A DNA stretch of 64,000 bases from Brachypodium distachyon (Eukaryota > Streptophyta > Magnoliopsida > Poales > Poaceae): NCBI RefSeq assembly GCF_000005505.3, contig NC_016133.3, positions 51,797,237 to 51,861,236 of the forward strand. Direction: 5' to 3'. The position numbers and the translations under genes were made by a program. Numbering within the stretch: position 1 is the first letter of the stretch; each line of letters begins with the position of its first letter. The notes below the pieces were generated by a model that saw only the letters and a list, made by a program, of their open reading frames with translations, did not search any database and had not been told where the DNA came from. Of the stretch, positions 12,251-22,465 are shown in pieces.

Positions 12251-12378
12251 CTACCTGTTGTGAACAGCTGGTGCTGCGCGTGCAACTGGGTAGTCCATAG
12301 CTACTAGGGTTCCTGCTGTGTACGCTGTGGTCGCCTTTGATCCTCGTTGCTGTCCGTTAGAGCCACGAGAAGAGTTAC
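12251..12378 (-). CDS. Possible alternative last exon encoding a second RGF-like peptide
   Basis: On the minus strand an acceptor (ttttcag) at 12381-12379 opens a frame of 41 codons that ends with MDYPVARAAPAVHNR and a stop. DYPVARAAPAVHN is again 13 residues with Asp-Tyr at the start, Pro at position 9 and His-Asn at the end. The exon needs one carried-over base. A GTACGG donor inside the preceding exon (exon end 13124) supplies exactly that phase, giving a protein that joins at MVHG to NSSRG. No separate signal-peptide exon was seen between 12379 and 12914. It may be an alternative ending of the same gene or the remnant of a tandem copy. Confidence 0.45.
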
Positions 12379-12660
12379 CTGAAAATTGCATTACCACTGG
12401 CTATGAAATACTGTGAATGATCACTTGATCAGTCAAGGTAACTAAAGGGCAATATGTGCATGCACCGGCCTGCGTGAGATATAGCATGCATGCCTCTCCC
12501 TATATATATGTATGTAGTGCATACATATGATCCAACAGGTGCATATAAACATATGCATTTACCTTCAAGCTATCTAAAGCTCTGTGCCTAACTAGCTAAC
12601 TAGCTGTAACACTTACACCAGGATCTAATTTGGTGGGTATAAATATTAGAAAAACAGTAC

Positions 12661-12860
12661 ATAGGTAAAGGGTCACAAATAAGACTTGAAGCTGATAGCA
12701 AGATTCAAGGAGAGAAATAAGACTTGAAGCCGATAGCTAGTCAGATTCAAGGAGAGAAATAAGACCTAACTGAAGCTCATCGACAAAGTTGTAGAATCAC
12801 TAGGTATGTAAAGGATCACAAATAAGACTTGAGATGATAGCTAGTGAGATTCAAGGATAA
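12661..12860. repeat. Short tandem repeats between the two peptide exons
   Basis: A unit beginning aaataagacttgaag and ending gattcaaggagag occurs at 12677-12714 and 12715-12756. A partial copy starts at 12757, and a more diverged copy with its left flank (ggatcacaaataagacttga) lies at 12812-12857. Units are about 38-42 bp. Confidence 0.75.
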
Positions 12861-12914
12861 ATATACATGATAAGATGATAAAGGATCATATCATGATTCT
12901 CATCGGTGATCGGT

Positions 12915-13475
12915 TCAGTTATGGTATGGAGTGCGACTTCTAGGCTGAGCATAGTCCAGGTGAATTCCCTGACCATCCTCGTGATCCCGATGAGGAAGCT
13001 GTTGGGAAACCCTAGTGCTATGTGTGGTACTTGGTATTCCACCTGATCCATTGATCAATGTTGCTCCCGTGCTCATTGATTGGTCGATGGTGCTTCCAGC
13101 GATGACTCCGGTCTTCCCCGTACCGTGAACCATTGACGCTGTTCTGATTTGCTTCTCAGTATCACCGACCTCTGCCGCCTTATCCTACATAATATAGAGA
13201 TGAATAAAATTAGAAAGCACAAAGAGACCAAGCATGGATTCAACAGATGTTACGGCTAGAACCTTGGATGTCAAGGTATACTTGTTGCTCGAGCCCTTGC
13301 TGTTGGCGCGAAGGTGTCGAGCTTCACATGATGTAATGTACAGGGTGAAGAGGAAGAAGACCAGGAGAATGGTGCTGGTGGTGGTGGTGGTGAGCTTTAG
13401 CTGCCCCTTGAGAGCTAAGGGAGGAGAGCTTAGGCAAAACATGGAGGAGCGGTGTGATTGGTGTTTGGTGATCAC
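12915..13475 (-). CDS. RGF/GOLVEN/CLEL-like secreted peptide precursor
   Basis: Two exons: 13254-13475 and 12915-13184, about 163 residues. An alternative donor at 13263 would remove three codons without changing frame. Residues 29-51 form a hydrophobic signal peptide (STILLVFFLFTLYITSCEA). The middle is variable and hydrophilic. The protein ends exactly with DYAQPRSRTPYHN and a stop. That 13-residue ending has the hallmarks of ROOT MERISTEM GROWTH FACTOR peptides: Asp-Tyr at the start for tyrosine sulfation, a Pro at position 10, and terminal His-Asn. Such peptides are secreted, sulfated, cleaved and perceived by receptor kinases that control root meristem size and gravitropism. Start at 13475 or at Met12 (13442) is open. 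Identification rests on architecture and motif only. Confidence 0.7.
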
Positions 13476-15396
13476 TTAGGAACACATTAATAGGTAAGAG
13501 AACTTAGAGAAGACGATTTGGGAGGGGTAGTACAAGTTACTAGTACGTAGAAAGAAAGGGTTATTGTTAGGAAGAGTATGAGGCTAGGAGCAGCGCCTAC
13601 TGCCTAGGGTAGTTCTATAGTGTGAATGGCCTTCGTGCACAACCTATATTATCTTTCAGCACCCAATGAATGCTCATCATGACATAAATTATTGTACACT
13701 TGCAAAAATTTGCTGTGGAGAGAAGATATAGGTTATATGCGCAGCCATATGCGAAAAAAATCCAGGTTACTGTGCCTAGATGTACAATTTGATCACCCAT
13801 TTTTCTAATTCTCAAGAAAATACCATCACTCTTATTTGTTCATTTATTTATTTATTTATTTGTTTGTTTGTTTCAGGAAAAAGAATAGAAAGTGTTGTGT
13901 TAGTTGCCCACATACAGTTATCATCGTTATTTGAAGCTTTCAATTTTGTTCGTAGATACAAGCATATTTGATTATCTGGACAACAGATTATGGGATTTAA
14001 TAATAAAATGCAAGATTGTGGTGCTTCTTGTATCCAAAAGAACTGAATACCAAGAAAGTCATACCATTGTTTCATTTTGCAGTGAATGCCAAAAGTTTGT
14101 TTAATTAACTGCAGTAGAAGTCTAGAAAACCATATGAAATCTACCAAAGGTATGCGTCGACAGCAAATGTGCAGCTGGTTGATAAAACAAGAAAAATGGT
14201 TGCACGCATAGCTGCACCTGTGTCGTACGAAAATCTCGTAAACAAACGATGAACGCGGCATGAGGGCAATAAGCTACTCTACTGTATGTCATGTAAACCG
14301 AGGCAGAGTCATCTCCTTAGCCGCACATGAATGTCTCGATCCGTCCCCTTTCTTGAGGCTTCTATATCGATCTTGTAGGCAACCCATGCATGCATGGTTG
14401 CTCGGTTAGTACTTCGATCCCAGTCATTTCTTTGATCATGTGCATTGTAATTATGGCATGCAGTGCGATCCCTACCGCTGGTGTTAGCGTGGGGCTGCAT
14501 GCAGGTCCTTACAATCTGATTGATTAACTAAGTACAGTTTATCCCCTCGATGTGACCAAGTTGGCATACTTAAGCCCTACTTTACTGTTGCTTGCTGATT
14601 AATCTGTTCGGCTGCAGTAGGTGCCTCCGGATTTTGTTAATCCAGCCGTTGACATTTACGGACTGCAGAACTCTTTCAGAACCACGGACACCCAGGCCCC
14701 CTTTCTGAATATCGATCGATGTCAAACATGCACGCAACAGAGATTTTGCAGGATTACTGCCACAAATATATTTATAAGGAAACCGAGAGGAATTGGGGCC
14801 AGCGTGCAAATTCTGTACCTGGGGACACAGGACAGTGTTGCGAAGTTGACGTGCAGCTTTTGAGGAAGAGTACTTCAAGAGTTCACGTACGGTGAAGTGG
14901 TGTCCCGAAGTTGAAACAAACAAATGTGGCCAGGAGTAAGAGAACAAACGGCTTGGGCGATCTACACGAAGGAGGGGGAGCCAGCCAGGGATGCATGGGA
15001 AGAGCTTGCTTGGCGAGGCAAAGATCGGCACGCGGACGTGGGAGAAAGTGCCGGAAAAGGGATGGGTGCTGTGGGTTGTCGCACGAGAGGTCGCGCTTGT
15101 CTCGCCGTGTCGGCCGGCCGCGCGCCACCCCTTCTCCGGCCTGCGCGCCCACCCCGCTGCCGACCCGGGGCACGTACGCGCTTGCGTGACACGCGGAGGA
15201 GATCGATCGACCACAGAGCTGCCCCCGTGGCAGCGTGGTGAGCGTCAATCTTTTCGATTTTTTTCGTGAGATTCGGGAGGAAAAACCTTTACCTCAATTG
15301 TCATCATAAGTTTGCTTCAGTATATAGCATTCTTTAAAACAAGAATGCTTTCTTGATGAGTTAATACTAATTGGTTGCTTCCGTGCACCCTTTCTA
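13476..15396. other. Intergenic region
   Basis: The left end is upstream (promoter side) of the peptide gene. A (TTTA)n/(TTTG)n microsatellite lies at 13842-13873. The GC-rich part 14580-15240 is open on both strands, with a longest frame of 210 codons on the minus strand, but no frame shows domains, and overlapping open frames on both strands are expected in GC-rich DNA. Confidence 0.45.
13842..13873. repeat. (TTTA)n/(TTTG)n microsatellite
   Basis: Five tandem ATTT units followed by three GTTT units. Simple repeat. Confidence 0.85.
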
Positions 15397-15611
15397 CTCC
15401 CTCCGTCCCATGATATAAGACGCGCACGAATCTCTAGATCATCAATTTGATTAATTAAATATGTATGTTTCTTGACAAAAAGTATATTATTAGATTTGTT
15501 ATCGAAAGAACTTTCTAATGATATAAACTTTTTATTATTTAATTTTTATTTAGCTAGCTAAATTGACGATCTAAGAATGCGTGCGTGCCTCGTATTATGG
15601 GACGGAGGAAG
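15397..15611. mobile_element. Stowaway-type MITE
   Basis: Terminal CTCCCTCCGTCCCATgataTAAGACG at the left pairs with cgtaTTATGGGACGGAGGaAG at the right. The left flank is TA and the right flank has decayed to CA. The AT-rich interior has no coding capacity. Confidence 0.8.
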
Positions 15612-16630
15612 CAGAAAATTTACAAGGCAGATTTTAGTGCACAGGCTATTAAACGGGGTAGTATTAGAGAACGACTTTCTCGACTTCTCACATTAGTACA
15701 AAATCAAAACAAAACTATTAATGTTCTCTCCCAAAATCATTTTACTATTAGTGTCATGGAATTTTGTGAGAAAGCACTGCACACACTGACGAGTAGGTCC
15801 CACCTGTCATCCATCGTAAAATCGCGCCTCATCCTACAGCACCTCATCCATGTCCTCTAGCCCATTGCGGCCACCCGACACAGGGCGACCATCGTGGAGC
15901 TAGCCGGCGAGCTCCAGAAGCGCGGGTTTGCGTTTGCCGTTGACACAGAGAAGCGCAGGGGCGGACCTAGCCGGGTGATTGGTTGAGGTCCGCCCCACCC
16001 AATAATTTTAAAATTCTATTATCATAAGTAAAAACTTAAAAAAAATAGAATTATAGTGTATTTACCTCATTCAATATTGAAAATGTACTGTATTTCCCAC
16101 CCAATATTATTGAAAATCTTTGTCCACCGTTGGAGGGGGCGGAAACTGTACGGCTGGAAGGCTCCCTGCGTGCTCAAACGAGATTTTGAATCAAGCTGCT
16201 TTTACGACCTGTGTAAAATAATGCACTGCAATACTGCATGTATACCGCCGTGTTCATGCACTGGTGGTAGGGCTGGAAGGTTCCCTACGTGCTCAAATGA
16301 GACTTCTGAATCAAGCTGCCTACGACCTGAGTCAAATAATGTACTGTATGTATTTCGGTCTTTGCTTCTCACAAAATCTCATGCCACGTCATTATTCCAT
16401 CCGAGCCAAACAGATATTCTCGGGCTAAAGTATTAATTGATCAGGATTAGATATGTTAGGAGCTGAAAATCCAGATTAGAAGTTTAGGGTTTGATTCAGA
16501 GACAAGTGCTACAAGTTCAGATTTAAAATGAAATTTTCTCTAAAGATAACTTCACGGCTTGTACTCAATTATGGTCCTGGAAGCCAGGACGCAAATGCGT
16601 ACCGTCGATCGTCTGTACCTTATTAGAAAA

Positions 16631-16860
16631 CACAGTATAAACTCAGACGCTCATAAACACGCACGTACATTTGCCCTTATGAATGCACGCACGCATACTC
16701 TACCAAACGCTCACAAACACGAGCGTGCACTCACCTCTATAAACGTGCACACGCACGCACAGCTTATCTCTGTGAGAACCTCGCGCCTCGTAGTTGACGG
16801 ACTCATTCCCACTGAAAGCACGAGAAAATGCGACACCAAGTTTGAGATTTTAACCTGGGT
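16631..16860 (-). mobile_element. Au-type SINE, inverted, with repeated 3' module
   Basis: Read on the minus strand it has ACCCAGGTTaaaaTC (a decayed Pol III box B), then gcattttctcg, a cagtggga block and actacgaggcgc, in the order known for the grass Au SINE family. The family-typical cattcataagggcaa and gtgtttatgagcg follow. The last part is present twice in tandem (about 57 bp each). The tRNA-like 5' end with box A is missing or decayed. Assignment is from memory of the family layout. Confidence 0.6.
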
Positions 16861-18639
16861 GAGATCGTGCTATGCATGCATCAAGCCAGCACATGCAGGT
16901 ACGCCGTCTGTCATTCTCGCAGTAGGCAGCTGTTTTAGGTGCGTAAACAACCGTACGATGTTGGGTACGTTGTGGAAAAGAAGGACGCCTGAACGGACCG
17001 GTGCCTGTACATGTACTGATGTACACACATGTGTTTTTCGCCCGCTGCTCGCCTTCCTCAAGTTCCTGGGCCGGACGAAACGAGCGGTACCGCGGCAGCA
17101 CTCGCAGCAGTCCGGGGCGACGCTCGAGCTCGACAACATTCTCTGGTCACGCGGAAATGGCCCCCGGCCGGCCGCTCCTTTGCTACGTACGTCGTGGCCG
17201 TTGCTTGATTTGCTTCTCCTCTTCTTCGTTCGCGGCGCCGGCGCGGTGCTCCTTCCCTCCCTTGGGTCCACGCGCTCGACTGCGGCGACAAGCCGGGCAG
17301 ACGTACCAGCGGTGCATGACCGAGGGTATGTACTCAAAGCTGCTCGTGTCGTGCCAGACAGCCAGAGAGCGCAGCGCTATCGCACTGTGAAAAATGGAAA
17401 TCGCCCACACGCGTGGGTGGCCATGCGTCTGGAGATCTGTTTTTGTTTTTTTTTTTAGCTGCGAGATCTGGTTCGTTGAACTGAACGTGTAGGGGCGAAA
17501 CAAAAACTCGCACCGGTGCCAAATCGTAACGAAAATTTGAGCTTTATTAGCCTCCAGGAGTGGGGCAATTGGGCCGAAAGATCTCAAATGTTGGGCGAGA
17601 TCTCTGTCAACCAAGGTCGGCGGCCTAAACGATCTCGATAGATCGCAGGCCTACTGGACCGTTCCCAAATCATGACCTCCGATGCGGCCCACTTGCATTT
17701 ACGAAGTCTTTCTCGCTTCGTTCTCTCCTGAAGCATTGTGGTGTCTGGAAAACAAATTTCCACAGTCGGTAAAAACAAAACTGCTGTAAAGCTCTCTAAA
17801 AATATGTAGAAAAACTGCTGTAAAGAAATAGCCAGTATAGTACCCTGCTCACACACACGGACACAGGTGACACAACCATATTTACCGATCGTCGTGGAAA
17901 GAAAAATAATGCAGACACTACGCGGAGGAACAAGTCACTGGTTGTTTCCACAACCCCATATCGCCGTGTTTTTCTCTTCTTTTTTGGGGCGTGAAAGGGT
18001 GCCTGCCGGAGATAAACGCCGCAGTGCCTGCCCACCACCGCTGTTTCTCTCGTCAGGACAGCCAGTGAAGCGCGAGAGGCTCCTAGAAAACAACTGCACG
18101 ATACGGACAAAAACAAAATGACCATACCAGCAGCTTGCCCTGACGGAACTGACATGGCAAAGCAAAGCACTGGAAGAGGCGACGTGCAACGCAACGCAAT
18201 GGAATCGGGTGAGGAAGAAGAGAGAACGATGGCCCCCCCGCGGGACCACTGGGACAAAAGGAAAAGGGCGCAAACCTTGGAGAGCTCATTCCAGCTTCCC
18301 ATCATTAATTGCCAAAAGGTTTCCGGGACACACTGTCCTTGATCTATAAGTAGGAAAGGAACAATCCAATTATATTTCGCGTGAAGCTGATATCCCGGGG
18401 GCCAAGGAGGAGGAAGCTAGCAACACGTCGTCGTCCATAATTGTTTTTTGAGAGAGAAACATCGTCATCCGTATTTATTTATTTTCTCTCTAGAATATCG
18501 TCATCCGTATTGACGGGGACATTTTGAGGTGCTACCGTGGTTTGGATAGACAATTTATGACTGCTGATTTGGTTGGGCAGTGGTAAATTTATCGCAGTGA
18601 GATGGTTTTTAATATGGTGCATCTACTTCGGTGGGGATT

Positions 18640-19110
18640 CCGTCAGGACCAGAAGTTCGGTCTTGTAATTTCGGCATATTTTTTATTCGGTTTCTAAAAT
18701 ATAATTCTGAATTTTACCGAGAAATTTTGCTACCCGAAGTTAAACCGGAGTTTCGGTCATGACGGAGACTTACAGACATGGGTGATGAATCTAAAACAAA
18801 ACATGATTCGGTATAAATTTTAGCAATGTATCACTTATATTTCTGATAGAATTTTCATATCATGTGGGCATATGGATTAGAAAAGTGAACTGTCGATTGT
18901 CTATGTTGTGCCGTGACTTCTGCATACGGAGTGTTTGGCGCCTAGATTGGGTTAGGAGAATGTTTTGTTTTTTATGAAGTTCGGTCCTATTCGGTCTTTT
19001 GTGAATTCATACCCGATTACTAGAATAATTCGTTTTATACATTTTCTACCCAAATATCTAATCGGTCTTTTCGGTCTTGGTCTTTTCGGTTTTCGGTCAT
19101 CGGTCTCTAT
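18640..19110. repeat. TTCGGT(C)-rich stretch
   Basis: About ten copies of TTCGGT or TTTCGG occur in this AT-rich segment on the plus strand, most densely at 19060-19105. Clustered short motifs of this kind occur in subterminal regions of CACTA and other DNA transposons, but termini were not found. Confidence 0.4.
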
Positions 19111-19337
19111 GCCCACCACGAGAGATTCAAGATGGCATATCCATTTTGAGAAAGAAAACTTGCGCCTTAATCCATAAATTATAAATCTACCAGCGTGGAA
19201 TCGTATTTCAAAAGACAAAAATAAAGATCAACATCCTTTTTATTGCGGGTCTGGTGTTGCATGATAGTTGTAGGGAGAGGGGAAAGAGATCTACGCATAG
19301 CGCTTTAGTGCAACTAGACTGTAAGATTGTAGGTTGG

Positions 19338-20824
19338 TAGAAAATGTCTTAAATCTCATGCTAGAAAATGTCTTAAGAAGAGCCGCCAAAAAAGGAGAGT
19401 CACTTTGTTAGTCTTATGTTTGTTACTCCCTCCAAGGTAAGTAAAAGTTGCGCCAGGCTACAAAAATATTTTCTAGTGTCATGTTTTGAAATGCAAATGG
19501 TCAAGTACAACAATCGTGCTTTTTAAATGAAACAAGGACATTTTCGTGACACGTGTAAATTATATGAGTTCTGTTGCTTTAGATAATTAATTTTTCATGC
19601 ATTGCAAACAGTTATTTTTAAACTGTACAAGCAAACGACTGAATCATACAATATAAGTGTAATTATTTTCAGAAAATTTGAAACGCTTCATTATTTATCT
19701 TGAAATTTATTTCAAGAGCCATTTCAATTCTCTCCTCCATAGTCCATACGCTGCATTTTGTACGGAATATCATATTTGTTCACGGGCAAATATTGTGTTC
19801 TAAAAGTTTAAACATACGTTTTTTAAAAGCTTAAATATACGAGTTAGTGTTCACTGAAATGTAAGCTACAATTACAAATCAAACTTAGAGCGAATTTGTA
19901 CGAATCACCAAACCAGGCCGCCAAATTACACATCTCAAACTACTCACAGGGGGATTTTTGTGTGACCAGCCATTTTCTGCGCAGGCCCCGTACCTGTCCA
20001 AAACATGGCCTTCCTTCGTAGAAAATGTCTTAAATCTCATGCTAGAAAATGTCTTAAAAAGAGCCTCCAAAAAAGGAGCCTCCAAATGTCTTAAATCTTA
20101 TTTTTGTACTCCCTCCAAGGTAAGTAAAAGTTGTGCCAGGCTACAAAAATACTCCCTCTGATTCTAAATTCTTGACTCAAATTTATCAAAATATGAAAGT
20201 ATTTATTTTTAAAAAGCGTCTAGATACATGTAATATTTCGACAACAATTTAGGATCGGAGGGAGTATTTTCTAGTGTCATGTTTTGGAATGCAAATGTTC
20301 AAGTTACAACACTCGTGCTTTTTAAATGAAACAAGGACATTTTCGTGACACATGTAAATTATATGAGTTATGTTGCTTTAGATAATTAATTTTCCATGCA
20401 TTGCAAACAATTATTTTTGAAATTGTACGAGCAAACGGCTGAATCAAACAATATAAGTGTAACTATTTTTCAGAAAATTTGAACTTTTCATTATTTATCT
20501 TGAAATTTTTGCTATCATGTGCTATTTCAAGAGCCATTTCAATTCTCTCCTGCATAGTCCATACGCTGCATTTTGTAGGGAATATCATATTTGTTCACGG
20601 GCAAATATTGTTTTCTAAAAGTTTAAACATACGTTTTTTAAAAGCTTAAATATACGTTAGTGTTCACTGAAATTCAGTAGCTACAATTACAAATCAAACT
20701 TAGAGCGAATTGTACTAATAGGACGCCAAACTACACATCTAAAACTACTCACAGGGGTATTTTTGTGTGGCCAGCCATTTTCTGCGTAGGGCCCCGTACT
20801 TGTCCGAAAACATGGCCTTCCTTG
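19338..20824. repeat. Tandem duplication of about 0.7 kb
   Basis: Copy 1 spans 19338-20018 and copy 2 spans 20019-20824, head to tail. They share long stretches with few substitutions, for example gtaagtaaaagttg, gcttaaatatacg and ggccttccttc near each end. Copy 2 is longer because it contains a 113-bp Stowaway MITE at 20152-20264. No coding frame is preserved. Confidence 0.9.
20152..20264. mobile_element. Stowaway-type MITE inside copy 2 of the duplication
   Basis: Termini CTCCCTCTGATTCTAAATTC and GATCGGAGGGAG, with TA on both sides. Copy 1 of the duplication has the uninterrupted site (caaaaatattttctag), which shows the exact empty target and the TA duplication. Confidence 0.92.
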
Positions 20825-20825
20825 T

Positions 20826-22465
20826 TTCGAAACGATTCTCACAGGGGTAGTTTTGTCAATTGGAGTAGCAATGATGGCAGAGATTTGTTTGGGACCAATG
20901 AGCTTTAAAAAATTCTTTCTTTTGCCACTATCCCTTTCTTTCTTTCGGGGCCTTCGGTTATTATTATTTCCTTTTGGACCTGCCGGCCCAGGTCTCGAGC
21001 CTCTGGGTCACAGTCACTGTTCAAAAGACTGTAAAAAGTGAGCAAGGTGACTGGCGATGGTAAAAAAAAATTGTGCAGGATTCTCTGCCCTGCAGCTCAA
21101 ACGGTGACAGGGTGTGCTGGGTTTCAAATGCAATGTCCAATCCAAGGTAACTGGCCCAATAAGAGAAAGATCACTGACATGTGTAAAATGGATAGGTTTT
21201 CTTTTTGAATATATGCATAGTTTTTTTACTGCTTCACAGATCAAGCCTTCGGGGAGGGCAAGTTCGTGGTAAGAGGGCTCTCGGTCCAGATTAACTGATA
21301 TAAAAATCTATATAAATCAATATCACTTAGTTTGGGACGCAGCAGTAATATATTGGTTTTTTGGCTGACACTATTTTAGCTTCATTCTTCTTGACAACAT
21401 TGGTCAAGCCATGAGATAACAAAATTGCAAAACGTTGATAGAGTTTAAGCTAAAACCAGGCATTCCCTAACAATTTCCTCTTAGAAAAAAAAATTCCTCG
21501 TCCACCTCAAGCCGGCGGTCATGGAATACCATCGATACCAACTTCATGCTTTTATTACAAGCCGGATTAACTGACTTTTGTTTGTAAGAAGGCAGAGCAG
21601 CTCAAAACACGAAAGCAGCAATAGACAGTTTTAAGACAGCAGGGTTACTAGTCGGTCAGGTCGTGTCGCCTGTCAATTGTCACAGTGTTTCAAGTCTAAC
21701 TACATACTAGCACAGTACTGTCCTACTGTGGCATCACGACACCACCATGAGCTCGCAACACCGTACTAATACTACATGCTGTGCCACTGCCATGCCACAC
21801 ACACACATACTGATACAGTACACTGTAGAGCACCCAACAAACAAAACAGCCGTCAAAGTCCCAACGATTTCTCGGGCGCGGTCAATACTCTCAACACCTC
21901 TGCATTGACTGACTAGTCTCAGCTGAGCTCAGAGCAATAATTTTGCTCTACGTCTGCAGTCCACACAAATAAAATCCCATAATGCTTTTTTTCGCGAGGG
22001 AATACAATGAGCAGATAAAACCTAGTAGGGCGGAAGAAAAGGTGTAGAGAAGATTGAAAACGATGGGGGAGAGACGGAGAGAGAGATGGGAGGTAGAGGG
22101 GAGTACACTTTTTAAACTTTTTTACGTTGCACGCATCCAGGGACGATAGCAGTAGAGAGAGAGAGGGAGAGAGGCCACACGCAGACACAGCGAGGAGAGA
22201 GAAGGAGCATTGCAGCTGTGCAGAGAGAGGCACAAGGAGGCAGGCAAGGCAAGGGCACACAGTCCTCCTGCTTGCCCCCACCCCCCTCCTCCCCCCTGTT
22301 CTATACTCACGCACGCCAAGGAAGCAACAGCATCCCTACCCCCCTTCTTCCTTCTTCCACATCCAAACGCACCAAGAAATCCTCGCCATCCCGCGTCCGC
22401 GCCGTTCGTCCCAGATCTCGCATCCGAGTAGAGGGGGGCGCGCGCTATTATGTGGGATTAGGTAG
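20826..22465. promoter_or_regulatory. Upstream region and 5' leader of the GRAS gene
   Basis: No gene is seen. The last 400 bp are rich in purine GA repeats (22070-22102 and 22150-22172) followed by C-rich pyrimidine tracts, the composition of many grass 5' leaders and GAGA-type promoters. An in-frame TAG stands immediately before the start codon (22463-22465), so translation cannot begin further upstream in this frame. No TATA box can be assigned with confidence. Confidence 0.45.

Larger units (their letters stand above)
15612..19337. other. Intergenic region with scattered repeats
   Basis: No supported gene. A caggggcgga start at 15955-15964 resembles an hAT-type MITE terminus. An Au SINE lies at 16631-16860 and a TTCGGT-rich stretch at 18640-19110. 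Open frames at 16559-17458 and nearby cross the SINE and GC-rich DNA and show no domain. Confidence 0.4.

Noticed and set aside
14582..15214. Minus-strand open frame of 210 codons
   Set aside because: It lies in GC-rich DNA with overlapping frames on both strands, has no recognisable domain or signal peptide, and no family-like segment.
16559..17458. Plus-strand open frame of 299 codons
   Set aside because: The first third is an inverted Au SINE (His/Thr/Ala repeats from acgcacgcac), and the rest is low-complexity GC-rich sequence. No protein family is visible.
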